From positions 186,001 through 250,000 of the forward strand of contig CAMLCZ010000004.1 of assembly GCA_946478665.1 (NCBI GenBank): a stretch of 64,000 bases of DNA, read 5' to 3'. The position numbers and the translations under genes were made by a program. This DNA comes from an uncultured Bartonella sp. GTDB lineage: Bacteria; Pseudomonadota; Alphaproteobacteria; Rhizobiales; Rhizobiaceae. The notes under the pieces were generated by a model, which made no database searches, had not been told where the DNA came from, and saw only the letters and a list, made by a program, of their open reading frames with translations. Shown piece by piece: positions 9,245-18,469 of the stretch; position 1 is the first letter of the stretch; each line of letters opens with the position of its first letter.

Positions 9245-9763
9245 GTGAATCCGCAAGGGTTTTATAGTGATAACACAATCGTCATGTTCGAGCATGAAGC
9301 CTTCGATAATGTTTTTACACGTCTTTATGACGAGGGAATGACATTAATAGAAGAGACAGCTTCTTATATCGATGGTGATGGAAAGATTGCTTCACGCAAA
9401 CTTTCAGGGGAAGCGTCATCCCTTTACGCTAGCGAAGCTATGAGAATGAGTACCCGATTAATGCAAGTTGCATCATGGTTGCTGCTCTTCCGCGCTGCAC
9501 GAGACAAAGAAATGTCTCATGAACAGATTAATCAAGAAAAAGCCAAAGTATGTTTGAGTACGCCATCACTTGGTGAACATAACGCTCACTGGAATGAACT
9601 ACCGGATGCATTTCGTCAATTAGTGGGTTTGTCTTTGCGTTTGGAAGAACGTGTTCGCCATATGGATCGAGACATCGAAAAGGCTTCATTTCCTGATAAT
9701 AATGACAAAAATTCCGTGAGTGAACAAATGGAGCGGTTAAAGGCCGCTTTTTCGAACGATTAA
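9245..9763 (+). CDS. rcdA: DUF1465 protein, RcdA-type adaptor
   Basis: A 172-aa helical protein of the DUF1465 family, which includes Caulobacter RcdA, an adaptor that helps ClpXP degrade the cell-cycle regulator CtrA. Supporting stretches are FDNVFTRLYDEGMTLIEETASYID, SEAMRMSTRLMQVASWLLLFRAA and the downstream SLRLEERVRHMD. The start chosen is GTG at 9245, because GGAG lies about 9 nt before it; ATG 9284 would lose the family N-terminus. An EcfG-type promoter lies just upstream, so the gene is probably induced by general stress. The role in CtrA turnover is inferred from the family. Confidence 0.75.
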   Translation: MNPQGFYSDNTIVMFEHEAFDNVFTRLYDEGMTLIEETASYIDGDGKIASRKLSGEASSLYASEAMRMSTRLMQVASWLLLFRAARDKEMSHEQINQEKAKVCLSTPSLGEHNAHWNELPDAFRQLVGLSLRLEERVRHMDRDIEKASFPDNNDKNSVSEQMERLKAAFSND

Positions 9764-9837
9764 CTTAATATTTATTTTGTTTCTCTTTTGTTCACATTTT
9801 GCTATTCAGTGATACTGAAAACCTTTATGCTCAATCC

Positions 9838-10347
9838 ATGGCTGAAGCGATTCGTATAATAGGGATAGACCCAGGTTTGAGACACACCGGTTGGGGTGTC
9901 ATTGAGACATTAGGTAATAATTTGAAATTTATTGCTGCCGGCACGGTTCGATCTAATGATAAATATGATCTGGCATCAAGACTTTCACAACTCTATGAAG
10001 GACTTTGTGGAGTACTCCATCAATTTATGCCGGCCGAAGCTGCAGTTGAACAGACATTTGTCAATAAGGATGCCACGGCAACCTTGAAGCTCGGTCAAGC
10101 TCGTGGAATTGCTTTGTTGGCGCCTGCCCAAGCAGGTCTACCTGTTGCTGAGTATGCGCCAAACTCAATCAAAAAGGCGGTTATTGGTGTGGGGCATGGG
10201 GAAAAGCAACAAATTCATATGATGGTGAAAGTATTAATGCCGCGTGCAAGTTTTGATACAAGTGATGCAGCTGATGCGTTGGCTATTGCTATTTGCCATG
10301 CACATAACCGAAATAGTCTTTCTCTTCGTTTAAAGGCTTTGGCATGA
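9838..10347 (+). CDS. ruvC: Holliday junction resolvase RuvC
   Basis: Endonuclease that cuts Holliday junctions held by RuvAB; RNase H-like fold, homodimer. The start is taken as ATG 9838 ([20 protein letters not shown]), which gives 169 aa, the usual length; an upstream TTG at 9799 would add 13 unlikely residues. Acidic catalytic residues are visible in IGIDPG (D11), VEQTF and [15 protein letters not shown]. It overlaps ruvA by 4 nt. Confidence 0.96.
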   Translation: MAEAIRIIGIDPGLRHTGWGVIETLGNNLKFIAAGTVRSNDKYDLASRLSQLYEGLCGVLHQFMPAEAAVEQTFVNKDATATLKLGQARGIALLAPAQAGLPVAEYAPNSIKKAVIGVGHGEKQQIHMMVKVLMPRASFDTSDAADALAIAICHAHNRNSLSLRLKALA

Positions 10348-10961
10348 TTGGAAAATTAAAAGGTATCATTGACGAGATTGATGATGATCATATGATCATT
10401 GATGTCAATGGGGTTGGGTATGTTGTATTTGCTTCACTGCGCGTTCTAGGCTCTTTACCAGCAGTAGGTGAAGGCATTGTCCTTTATATTGAAACTCAAG
10501 TCCGCGATGATGCTATAAAGTTTTTTGGTTTTACCACGAAAATTGAGCAAGAGTGGTTTCGGCTTTTACAGAATGTTCAGGGCGTTGGTGCTAAAGTTGC
10601 ATTGGCATTATTAGGTACTTTGTCACCATCGGAATTAGCAAACGCAATTGCACTGCGTGATGTTGCTATGATCAGTCGTGCTCCAGGTATTGGCAAAAAA
10701 GTTGCTGAGCGTATTGTCACAGAATTGAAAAACAAAGCACCTGCATCAGGTGTTTCTACCGATAGTACAATCCAGTTCAAACAAGAGCTGGGTGATGGAC
10801 TTGCTTCTCAGGCGATTACTGATGCAATTTCGGCATTATCAAATTTGGGTTATTCGCGTGATCATGCAGCAAATGCAGTGGCCGCAGCGTTGCGCTTGGC
10901 CGGTAATGATGCAAATTCTGCAACACTTATTCGATTTGGCTTAAAAGAACTTTCAAGGTAA
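10344..10961 (+). CDS. ruvA: Holliday junction DNA helicase subunit RuvA
   Basis: Tetrameric protein that binds the Holliday junction and loads RuvB. It has 205 aa: an N-terminal OB fold ([27 protein letters not shown]), two helix-hairpin-helix motifs ([15 protein letters not shown] and [17 protein letters not shown]) and the C-terminal three-helix domain that contacts RuvB ([20 protein letters not shown]). It is translationally coupled to ruvC by a 4-nt overlap; ruvB follows 9 nt later. Confidence 0.97.
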   Translation: MIGKLKGIIDEIDDDHMIIDVNGVGYVVFASLRVLGSLPAVGEGIVLYIETQVRDDAIKFFGFTTKIEQEWFRLLQNVQGVGAKVALALLGTLSPSELANAIALRDVAMISRAPGIGKKVAERIVTELKNKAPASGVSTDSTIQFKQELGDGLASQAITDAISALSNLGYSRDHAANAVAAALRLAGNDANSATLIRFGLKELSR

Positions 10962-10970
10962 TTTGGCGCT

Positions 10971-12014
10971 ATGGATGAAAAAATACGCCTTCTATCAGCG
11001 GAAAAACGTGTTGAAGATATTGAAACGTCGTTGCGCCCACAACGTCTCGATGACTTTGTAGGACAAGAGGCAGTTCGTGCGAATTTAAAAGTTTTTATTG
11101 AAGCTGCAAAAAATCGCAATGAAGCTTTGGATCATGTTCTGTTTGTTGGACCACCGGGATTGGGTAAAACGACACTAGCCCAAATCATGGCAAAGGAACT
11201 TGGTGTAAATTTTCATTCAACATCAGGACCAGTAATAGCTAAAGCAGGCGATCTTGCAGCATTACTAACAAATCTCGAAGAACGCGATGTTCTTTTTATT
11301 GATGAAATTCATCGATTAAGTCCTGCTGTTGAAGAAATTCTTTATCCCGCAATGGAAGATTTCCAACTCGATTTGATTATTGGAGAAGGGCCTGCTGCCC
11401 GATCAGTTAAGATAGATTTGGCAAAATTTACTCTTGTGGCTGCAACAACAAGGCTTGGCCTTTTAACAACACCTTTACGTGATAGATTTGGTATTCCAGT
11501 CCGCCTTAATTTTTATACCGTTGAAGAACTAGAATATATCATTCGTCGTGGTGCGCATATACTTCATATGCCAATTGCACCAGATGGAGCTCGTGAAATA
11601 GCCAGACGTGCGAGAGGCACACCACGTATTGCCGGACGTTTATTGCGTAGAGTGAGAGATTTTGCATCAGTTGCAGGCACTGATACGATAGATAGAAAAA
11701 TTGCAGATGAGGCGTTATCTCGGCTTGAGGTTGATAATCTAGGATTAGATCAACTGGATAGAAGATATCTCGGTATGATAGCCGAAAATTTTGGAGGTGG
11801 ACCTGTTGGTATCGAGACTATAGCAGCAGGTCTTTCTGAACCACGCGATGCGATTGAAGATATTATTGAACCCTATCTCATCCAACAAGGTTTCATACAA
11901 AGGACACCGCGTGGGCGTGTGATGACGGCTAAAGCATGGAGTCATATGGGGTTAACACCACCACAAACAAAAGTAGATCAACAGTTTGGTCTTTTTGGAG
12001 AGCAAGATGATTGA
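10971..12014 (+). CDS. ruvB: Holliday junction DNA helicase ATPase RuvB
   Basis: AAA+ motor that drives branch migration, 347 aa. Visible are Walker [16 protein letters not shown], Walker [11 protein letters not shown], sensor [16 protein letters not shown] and the C-terminal winged helix with [22 protein letters not shown]. It is the third gene of the ruvCAB unit, and ybgC begins inside its last codons. Confidence 0.98.
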   Translation: MDEKIRLLSAEKRVEDIETSLRPQRLDDFVGQEAVRANLKVFIEAAKNRNEALDHVLFVGPPGLGKTTLAQIMAKELGVNFHSTSGPVIAKAGDLAALLTNLEERDVLFIDEIHRLSPAVEEILYPAMEDFQLDLIIGEGPAARSVKIDLAKFTLVAATTRLGLLTTPLRDRFGIPVRLNFYTVEELEYIIRRGAHILHMPIAPDGAREIARRARGTPRIAGRLLRRVRDFASVAGTDTIDRKIADEALSRLEVDNLGLDQLDRRYLGMIAENFGGGPVGIETIAAGLSEPRDAIEDIIEPYLIQQGFIQRTPRGRVMTAKAWSHMGLTPPQTKVDQQFGLFGEQDD

Positions 12015-12456
12015 TAAAGTGCCGTTTTGTGGTGAGATTGATAATGGTGTTCACCGTTTGATTGCTCGTGTATATTTTGCGGATACAGACTTTTCTGGCG
12101 TTGTTTATCACGGGCGATATTTAGAGTTTTTAGAACGTGGAAGAACCGAATTTTTACGAGTTAGTGGCATCCATCACGCAGAGTTAGCTTCTGGATTAAG
12201 CGGCGAAAAATTAGCTTGGGTTGTACGTAAAATGCAGATTGAATTCCTCAAGCCTGCTCATATTGATGATATCCTGTTTATTGATACACAGATCGAAAAA
12301 ATTGGTGGTGCACGCATCTTAATGAAGCAAACTATTCAATGTGATGTAAAATTGCTTATTTCAGCAAATGTTGAAGCTGCTTTAATAAACAATGAAGGAC
12401 GTCCAAGGCGTTTTCCGACAAGTTTTATAAAAAAATGGGATAATGTTTCTGAATAG
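12007..12456 (+). CDS. ybgC: Acyl-CoA thioesterase YbgC
   Basis: Hotdog-fold thioesterase found with Tol-Pal genes. The signature [29 protein letters not shown] carries the catalytic aspartate in TDFSGVVYH. The start is ATG 12007, with GGAG 7 nt before it and overlapping the ruvB stop; a TTG at 11986 lies in the ruvB coding end without a good ribosome site. The protein has 149 aa. The cluster order ruvB-ybgC-tolQ is standard in proteobacteria. Confidence 0.93.
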   Translation: MIDKVPFCGEIDNGVHRLIARVYFADTDFSGVVYHGRYLEFLERGRTEFLRVSGIHHAELASGLSGEKLAWVVRKMQIEFLKPAHIDDILFIDTQIEKIGGARILMKQTIQCDVKLLISANVEAALINNEGRPRRFPTSFIKKWDNVSE

Positions 12457-12832
12457 AGAAATGAAATACGAACTAATTTTCATTTGTTAAGAACTAAACG
12501 AAACAAATTTAAACAATGTTTTTGAGCAAAACTTACTGTTTTAGAATTTTGCGATATAATAAGCCGAAGCTTGTTTTGTTCATGTTTTCATAGAGAATTT
12601 TTTAATGATTACTAAAAATTAACTATGGAAGTCTAAATATCATAGGGAATCAAAAGCATCAGGATTCAAGTTCTAGCCTTTGTTTCACCAAATTTAAATG
12701 TCATAAAGTTATTGTAAAGATAGAAGCTTTGTAACTTCATCAGCATGGCTTTAAGTGTTTTATATTGAATAAAGTTTCGCATAAGACCGCCCGGTTAGCT
12801 ACCGGGCGTTTGGATTCAGGGATGAATAAACT
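12457..12832. other. Intergenic region, tolQ leader
   Basis: 376 nt of AT-rich DNA between ybgC and tolQ. No ORF or RNA gene was seen. It must hold the tolQ promoter if tolQRAB is transcribed apart from ruv-ybgC. The only clear structure is the hairpin at 12788-12808 just before the tolQ ribosome site. Confidence 0.6.
12788..12808 (+). promoter_or_regulatory. GC-rich hairpin in the tolQ leader
   Basis: Perfect 8-bp stem CGCCCGGT / ACCGGGCG with loop TAGCT, ending 24 nt before the tolQ ATG. Only GTTTGG follows, not a T-run, so it looks less like a terminator than a leader structure or mRNA stabiliser. Confidence 0.5.
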
Positions 12833-13531
12833 ATGCCGGAAGTAGCGTCAGTAGGAATCTGGAGCCTGTTTATGCAGGCTAATTGGGTGGTAAAAGCGGT
12901 TATGATTGGCTTGTTGTTGGCCTCTGTATGGAGTTGGGCCATTATCATCGATAAGTTAATTTCATACGCAAGAATCAGACATGCCATGAATCGTTTCGAG
13001 CAAGTGTTCTGGTCAGGACAGTCTTTGGAAGAACTCTACCGTACTTTGAATGATCGTCGCGTATATGGAATGGGCGCTATTTTTATCGCCGCTATGCGTG
13101 AATGGAAAAAATCGCTTGAAAAAGGCGCTAGATCCCCATTGGGACTACAAAGTAGAATAGATAAAGCTATGGATGTAGCGCTGGCGCGTGAGAGTGAGCG
13201 AATGGAAGCTCGGTTGGGCTTTTTGGCAACTGTTGGATCTGCTGGTCCGTTTATCGGTCTATTTGGAACAGTTGTTGGTATTATGAGTTCTTTCCAATCA
13301 ATTGCCGCTTCCAAAAACACGTCGCTTGCTGTTGTGGCACCAGGTATTGCAGAGGCATTGCTTGCTACATCGATAGGTCTTCTTGCAGCTATTCCAGCAG
13401 TTATAGCATTTAACAAACTTTCAGGTGATGCTGGCAAAATAACAGCACGTATGGAAGGTTTTGCTGACGAATTTTCAGCTATTCTTTCACGTCAGATCGA
13501 TGAAAAGCTGACACAAAGACAGTCACTCTAA
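12833..13531 (+). CDS. tolQ: Tol-Pal system proton-channel subunit TolQ
   Basis: Inner-membrane stator subunit of Tol-Pal, which uses proton motive force to keep the outer membrane attached during division. 232 aa with three membrane segments: residues ~13-35 (NWVVKAVMIGLLLASVWSWAIII) and the conserved pair ~130-155 (TVGSAGPFIGLFGTVVGIM) and ~165-195 (APGIAEALLATSIGLLAAIPAVIAFN). It is the paralogue of the ExbB protein at 26.8 kb. AGGGA precedes the ATG. First gene of tolQRAB. Confidence 0.95.
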   Translation: MPEVASVGIWSLFMQANWVVKAVMIGLLLASVWSWAIIIDKLISYARIRHAMNRFEQVFWSGQSLEELYRTLNDRRVYGMGAIFIAAMREWKKSLEKGARSPLGLQSRIDKAMDVALARESERMEARLGFLATVGSAGPFIGLFGTVVGIMSSFQSIAASKNTSLAVVAPGIAEALLATSIGLLAAIPAVIAFNKLSGDAGKITARMEGFADEFSAILSRQIDEKLTQRQSL

Positions 13532-13542
13532 GGAGACCTGCG

Positions 13543-14004
13543 ATGGGTATGGCTTTGGGCTCAGGTGGTTCATCGAGGCGTCGAGGACGTCGTTCAGGAG
13601 GTTCGCGTCGTGGTTTGATGAGTGATATCAACGTAACACCATTTGTTGACGTGATGCTTGTGCTGCTTATCATATTTATGGTTTCAGCCCCGTTGCTTGT
13701 TAATGGTGTGCCGCTCGATTTGCCGAAGACGCAGGCAGGCCCAGTTAATACAGATACAAAACCGTTAACGGTTTCGATTGACGATCAAGGGCGGTTGGCT
13801 GTTAATGAAGAGTATTACAATAATGCTGATGAAGTTATAGCCAAACTAAAAGCTGTAACAGACACGGGTGGCGATGCATCGAAACAACGTATTTTTGTAC
13901 GGGGTGCAAAGACTGTAGAATATCAAAAAATTCTAGATCTTTTGGCAACAATACAAAAAGCAGGCTTTACCAATGTTGCATTGGCAAGTCTGCCACAACA
14001 GTAA
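13543..14004 (+). CDS. tolR: Tol-Pal system protein TolR
   Basis: Second stator subunit, partner of TolQ. 153 aa: an Arg/Gly/Ser-rich cytoplasmic N-terminus, then DINVTPFVDVMLVLLIIFMV, the single membrane helix with the conserved proton-path aspartate (FVDVMLVLL), then a periplasmic domain. An AAGGAG ribosome site lies just before the ATG. It is 11 nt after tolQ. Confidence 0.95.
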   Translation: MGMALGSGGSSRRRGRRSGGSRRGLMSDINVTPFVDVMLVLLIIFMVSAPLLVNGVPLDLPKTQAGPVNTDTKPLTVSIDDQGRLAVNEEYYNNADEVIAKLKAVTDTGGDASKQRIFVRGAKTVEYQKILDLLATIQKAGFTNVALASLPQQ

Positions 14005-14021
14005 CGGCGATAGACTGTGTT

Positions 14022-15077
14022 ATGAAAGTAGGTCTGGCAACATCAATAGCAGCACATGCTTTGGTCTTAACGTGGGGATTGATCAGTCTTTCCTCGCCGA
14101 CCAAATTCGATGCTGAGCTGACTGAGGCTTTGCCGGTATCTTTGGCGCCTATTGCCGATGAAACATCCATTCAAAAAGGCGATTTAACTGCACCTAAAGC
14201 TGAGAAAGCTGCTCCAAAACCAACTACAAAACCAGTAGAAAAGCCTGATGCACAAATTGTTGGTGACGGCAAAGTTGATACTGACGCTCCATTGAAACCA
14301 AAAGAAAAAGATCGCGAGGTTGATTCAACACCAGTTCCGTCTGGAGATCCTAAAGCTGATCCTGTACCTGTTCCGCCAACCAAAACACCGGAAACAAAAC
14401 CACAAGATCTTCCTAAACCGGAAGAAAAGCCGAAAGTAGAAGAGCCTAAAAAACAAGAGGAAACAAAAAAAGAGGATAAGGCTGAGCCTAAACCGGCGGA
14501 AAATCCAGATGCAACAGAACCGGCTGAACAGCCGAAAAAGGATCCTTTGCCGACCCTTCCTGATAAGGCTCCGCTTCCGACAGCCAAACCAAAACCTGCT
14601 GAAGCAAAACCAGCAACAAAGCCAAAAGGCGAAGAAAGTATTGATGACGTTTTGGCAATGAACCAAAAAGCGCTTATCGATAAAACACGCACTTCAGGTG
14701 GAGGTGCTGCGCGCTCATCGGGGCCGGCTGCCTTTGGAGGCAAAAAGAACATTGGTAATGGTCAAGACGTAACACAAACACTCGTTAACGTTGCAACGAG
14801 TTGCATTACCAAAAACCTTAAACTTGCCGCTCTTGGCGGCGGTGTTGCAGGCGAAAATCCTGTTGCCGAAGCAAAGTTTAAACTTAATGAGCAGGGGATG
14901 GTTGTAGGTGATCCGGTCGTTACGGGTGTTAGCGGTAATCCGAATAAATTGGAACTTCTCATAAACCAGACACGGGCTGCAGTTTATGCCTGTCAACCAT
15001 ATGAAGATTTGCCACGTGATCAATTCGATAAATGGGGGCAGGGATTTGACTTGCTGATTAACCCGTTTAACAACTAA
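14022..15077 (+). CDS. tolA: TolA-like cell envelope protein
   Basis: TolA links the TolQR motor to Pal/TolB across the periplasm. 351 aa: a membrane anchor at residues ~7-25 (TSIAAHALVLTWGLISL), a long Pro/Lys/Glu-rich extended region (~60-225), then a globular C-terminal domain with two cysteines (ATSCITKNL, AVYACQPYE) and a TonB/TolA-like fold. Only the anchor and architecture are conserved in this family, so the name rests mainly on position between tolR and tolB. Confidence 0.85.
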   Translation: MKVGLATSIAAHALVLTWGLISLSSPTKFDAELTEALPVSLAPIADETSIQKGDLTAPKAEKAAPKPTTKPVEKPDAQIVGDGKVDTDAPLKPKEKDREVDSTPVPSGDPKADPVPVPPTKTPETKPQDLPKPEEKPKVEEPKKQEETKKEDKAEPKPAENPDATEPAEQPKKDPLPTLPDKAPLPTAKPKPAEAKPATKPKGEESIDDVLAMNQKALIDKTRTSGGGAARSSGPAAFGGKKNIGNGQDVTQTLVNVATSCITKNLKLAALGGGVAGENPVAEAKFKLNEQGMVVGDPVVTGVSGNPNKLELLINQTRAAVYACQPYEDLPRDQFDKWGQGFDLLINPFNN

Positions 15078-15092
15078 AGAAATTTAAATTAG

Positions 15093-15122
15093 TAATTTTA
15101 TTGTAGTGTCACAATAAAATTA
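15093..15122 (+). promoter_or_regulatory. AT-rich hairpin between tolA and tolB
   Basis: Perfect 12-bp inverted repeat (15093-15104 and 15111-15122) with a 6-nt loop, made of A/T plus a GT/AC closing pair. There is no T-tract after it. It could modulate tolB expression relative to tolQRA or mark an mRNA processing site; function is inference. Confidence 0.45.
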
Positions 15123-15154
15123 TAATAAAAACTGCCGAAGGCGATGGAAAGAAA

Positions 15155-16483
15155 ATGGTTTTTCCTATGTTTGAGAACAAGAAACGACTTTATATACTTA
15201 TGTTGATATCAATGATGTTTTCATTGATTTTTGGACAGAGTGCTTATGCTCAATTGAAGGGTACAGTGACATCAGCCGATTTTAATCCTATTCCTATTGC
15301 CGTGACTGATTTTCTTTCTGGCGACCAGATGGGACAACAAATCTCTGCAGTGGTAACAGCTGATCTGGAGCGTTCAGGCCTGTTTAAGCCAATTGACAAA
15401 TCATCTTTCTTAGAACGTATTTCCAATCCTGATGTTCAGCCACGTTTTAATGATTGGCAACAAATTGGAGCACAAGGTTTAGCTACTGGACGCGTTACGA
15501 AAGAGGGAGATGGTCGTTTACGCGTTGAATTTCGCCTGTGGGATGTATATGGCGGAAAACAGTTAGAGGGACGTCAGTTTTACGCCACACCTCAAACATG
15601 GCGGCGTATAGCTCATATCATCGCTGATGCTATTTATACAAAAATGACCGGTGAAAAAGGTTATTTTGACACGCGCATCGTCTTTGTGGATGAAACAGGG
15701 CCTGCCAATGCAAGGGTTAAACGCCTTGCCATCATGGATCAAGATGGTGCAAATCTAACCTACCTATCTAATGGTCGTGAGTTAGTTTTGACGCCACGTT
15801 TTTCTCCCAGCAAGCAGGAAATTACCTATATGGCTTACTCGGGGAATAATGTTCCGAAAGTTTATTTGCAGCAAATCGAAATGGGGCAACGTGAGCTGGT
15901 CGGAACCTTTCCAAATATGACAATTGCGCCGCGATTTTCACCCGATGGGCAAAAAGTTATCATGAGTTTGTTGCAAGATAATGGTAGTGCAAATCTATAT
16001 ACCATGGATTTGAGGTCTCGTGCTACAACGCGTCTTACAACGACCTCAGCAATCGATACGTCTGCATCATTTTCACCGGATGGAACACAAATCGTTTTTG
16101 AATCTGACCGTGGCGGTAAACCACAGATTTATGTGATGAACACGGATGGTAGCAATCAGCATCGTATCTCATTCGGTGATGGCAGCTATTCTACTCCAGT
16201 ATGGTCCCCGCGCGGTGACTACATTGCATTTACCAAACAATCACAAGGCCAGTTTTCTATTGGCGTTATGAAACCTGACGGTCAAGGAGAACGTCTATTA
16301 ACATCAGGCTTCCATAACGAAGGTCCAACTTGGGCACCAAATGGTCGTGTGATTATGTTTTTCCGGCAAAATCAGGGACAGGCGCCTAAACTGTACACGA
16401 TCGACATTACCGGTCGCAATGAACGTCAATTGCCAACTCCAAATGGTGCTTCTGATCCTGCATGGTCACCATTGCTTGACTAG
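15155..16483 (+). CDS. tolB: Tol-Pal system beta-propeller protein TolB
   Basis: Periplasmic protein that binds Pal and TolA. 442 aa with a signal peptide ([21 protein letters not shown]), an N-terminal domain (~40-165) and a six-bladed propeller with repeats of the type SPDGxxIxF ([53 protein letters not shown]). A second Met at 15167 is a possible start. A terminator follows about 100 nt downstream. Confidence 0.96.
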   Translation: MVFPMFENKKRLYILMLISMMFSLIFGQSAYAQLKGTVTSADFNPIPIAVTDFLSGDQMGQQISAVVTADLERSGLFKPIDKSSFLERISNPDVQPRFNDWQQIGAQGLATGRVTKEGDGRLRVEFRLWDVYGGKQLEGRQFYATPQTWRRIAHIIADAIYTKMTGEKGYFDTRIVFVDETGPANARVKRLAIMDQDGANLTYLSNGRELVLTPRFSPSKQEITYMAYSGNNVPKVYLQQIEMGQRELVGTFPNMTIAPRFSPDGQKVIMSLLQDNGSANLYTMDLRSRATTRLTTTSAIDTSASFSPDGTQIVFESDRGGKPQIYVMNTDGSNQHRISFGDGSYSTPVWSPRGDYIAFTKQSQGQFSIGVMKPDGQGERLLTSGFHNEGPTWAPNGRVIMFFRQNQGQAPKLYTIDITGRNERQLPTPNGASDPAWSPLLD

Positions 16484-16829
16484 TTTTGTACTGGTACATT
16501 TTTTGAGTTTTAAATATCGAGAAAGTAAGAAGATATTGGATATTTAAACAATAAATATATAAATGCTTTCAACAAAAATATAAAAAGCGGCTTTATTGCC
16601 GCTTTTTTGCTATAAGAATGCGTTTAGCTATTGGACATCAAATTGATTTCGGTTTAATTTGAATGAATTCTGCCGTTTTTCCGCCATTATGAGCGAGCAA
16701 CTGGCAGTTTATAATTTCTTCAAAAGAAGTAATAGGTAATGAAAAATTAACTATGCGTGTTGAGAGCCTATTAATCAAAATGGATTAAAAGCACCTCCAT
16801 CAAACGCTAACTTTAAGGAGTCTCGGCAC
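16484..16829. other. Intergenic region, tolB terminator and pal promoter
   Basis: 346 nt with the tolB terminator in the first third and, downstream, AT-rich DNA that must hold the pal promoter. AAGGAG precedes the pal ATG. No ORF or RNA gene was recognised. Confidence 0.6.
16582..16608 (+). terminator. Rho-independent terminator of tolQRAB
   Basis: Stem AAAAGCGGC / GCCGCTTTT with loop TTTATT and a T-run. Confidence 0.85.
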
Positions 16830-17324
16830 ATGGGCCGTATCCAGAAACTTGCTCGCAATCCGCTTGCTATAGCACTCGTCCTTTCGCTAACTCTCGCTGG
16901 CTGCTCGAATAAACACGGCCTGAACGACCCGAATGCGTTGGGACTCAACAATGCAAAACCTGGTTCACCACAAGATTTTACTGTAAATGTTGGTGATCGT
17001 GTATTCTTTGATCTTGATTCATCAAGTATTCGTGCTGACGCTCAACAAACATTGGCTCGTCAAGCACAATGGCTGAATCGTTATTCACAGTATACTATCA
17101 CGGTTGAAGGTCATGCCGACGAACGTGGTACACGCGAATATAACATCGCTCTTGGTCAACGTCGTGCAGTTGCTGCTCGTGATTATCTTGTATCTCAAGG
17201 TGTTGCAGCTAACCGTATGAGAACTATTTCTTATGGTAAGGAACGTCCTGTTGCAGTTTGCGATGCACCGCAATGTTGGAACCAAAATCGTCGTGCTGTG
17301 ACTGTGCTTAACAACGCACAGTAA
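16830..17324 (+). CDS. pal: Peptidoglycan-associated lipoprotein Pal
   Basis: Outer-membrane lipoprotein that grips peptidoglycan, the outer anchor of Tol-Pal. 164 aa: a lipoprotein signal with lipobox LAGC (Cys25), a short linker, then an OmpA-like domain with VEGHADERGTREYNIALGQRRA, which holds the diaminopimelate-binding Asp and Arg. The C-terminus has a cysteine pair (VAVCDAPQCW). It has its own promoter region and terminator and so can be expressed apart from tolQRAB. Confidence 0.97.
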   Translation: MGRIQKLARNPLAIALVLSLTLAGCSNKHGLNDPNALGLNNAKPGSPQDFTVNVGDRVFFDLDSSSIRADAQQTLARQAQWLNRYSQYTITVEGHADERGTREYNIALGQRRAVAARDYLVSQGVAANRMRTISYGKERPVAVCDAPQCWNQNRRAVTVLNNAQ

Positions 17325-17338
17325 TTGATTTCCCAGTT

Positions 17339-17369
17339 TTAAAAACGGCCCTTATGGGCCGTTTTTTTT
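17339..17369 (+). terminator. Rho-independent terminator of pal
   Basis: Stem AAAACGGCCC / GGGCCGTTTT with loop TTAT and eight Ts. Confidence 0.9.
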
Positions 17370-17434
17370 GCGACAAATTTCTGCCGAAGTCTGTCGTTAA
17401 GGCGGAATTTTAGCATCAATATAAGGATATTGTC

Positions 17435-18469
17435 ATGCATCTTGCTATACGCTCTCATTTTACTATGCGTTCTTTAAAACGCACTTTGATTGCTACCGTT
17501 ATGATGCCGTTTCTTTGCGTTGGTATATCCATACCTTCCCATAGTGCACCGACAGATCAAGGCGGTTCTGGATTCTTAGGAAATTTATTTTCTCACGACA
17601 GCAATAAGTCTGTAAAAATAGAAAAGGTTCAACTTGCAGCAGGTGCCGATAGCCGTGTGACTGACCTTCAACAACAGGTGCGTGAATTAACCGGAAAAGT
17701 AGAAGAGCTAAACTTTATGGTTCTGCAAATGCAGGAGCAAATACGACAATTGCAGGGGGGAACCAGTAATTCTTCACAGCAGTCTGCGCAATCTGAACCA
17801 GTTTCTCAACCTAAGCAGCCTACGTCCTCGTTGCCGTCACCTTCTGAAACAAATACGGCATCTAAAGGTATAGGCGCGGCATCTACGCCTTCATCTGTTG
17901 CAGAAGAGGGGAATGGTTCGAATGATGTAAAAAACGGAATTGATCAGAAAGAAGCACCAAAAGATTTAGGATCAATAAGTTTCGATAAAAATGGAAATGT
18001 GTTAAACGGCTCTGTTAATGCCGGCGCAGAGCAAGGTTCAGCTAATTCTAACGTATTACCCACAGAAGTTCCGAAAACAGCAACTTCTGCTGAGCTTTAT
18101 AATCTTGGATATAAAGATATTTTATCTGGTAATTATAGTGCTGCAGAGTCTGCTTTCCGGGCATTCCAAGAAAGATATCCTAAAGACCCACAGATTGCAG
18201 ACGCAACTTTTTGGCTTGGTGAATCACTTTTTGGACAAAAGCGTTATCGTGAAGCAGCTCAAGTTTATATTGATGTTCAGCGTAATTATAAAGATTCACC
18301 ACGTGGTCCAGAAAACCTGTTGAAGCTCGGAATGAGCATGTCTCGCCTTGATGAGCAGAAAGTGGCTTGCGCAACTTTTGCGGAAGTGACAAAACGCTAC
18401 AAAACTGTAGATCCTGCAGTCCTGAAACGAGTAAAAGACGAGCAAAGCCGTAACAAGTGTCAACAGTAA
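17435..18469 (+). CDS. cpoB: Cell division coordinator CpoB (YbgF)
   Basis: Periplasmic protein that couples Tol-Pal to peptidoglycan synthesis. 344 aa: a signal peptide (residues ~1-36, alternative start at Met11), an N-terminal trimeric coiled coil (~68-105, RVTDLQQQVRELTGKVEELN), a Ser/Gln/Pro-rich linker, and C-terminal TPR repeats (AELYNLGYKDILSGNYSAAESAFRAF, YKDSPRGPENLLKLG). Last gene of the Tol cluster; tilS begins inside its final codons. Confidence 0.93.
   Translation: MHLAIRSHFTMRSLKRTLIATVMMPFLCVGISIPSHSAPTDQGGSGFLGNLFSHDSNKSVKIEKVQLAAGADSRVTDLQQQVRELTGKVEELNFMVLQMQEQIRQLQGGTSNSSQQSAQSEPVSQPKQPTSSLPSPSETNTASKGIGAASTPSSVAEEGNGSNDVKNGIDQKEAPKDLGSISFDKNGNVLNGSVNAGAEQGSANSNVLPTEVPKTATSAELYNLGYKDILSGNYSAAESAFRAFQERYPKDPQIADATFWLGESLFGQKRYREAAQVYIDVQRNYKDSPRGPENLLKLGMSMSRLDEQKVACATFAEVTKRYKTVDPAVLKRVKDEQSRNKCQQ

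Noticed and set aside
13036-13437. 133-codon minus-strand ORF inside tolQ
   Set aside because: Shadow frame of a well-supported gene on the other strand.
14171-14752. 193-codon minus-strand ORF inside tolA
   Set aside because: It is the mirror of the Pro/Lys/Glu-rich low-complexity region of tolA; the product is Ser/Gly/Phe-rich with no family or ribosome site.
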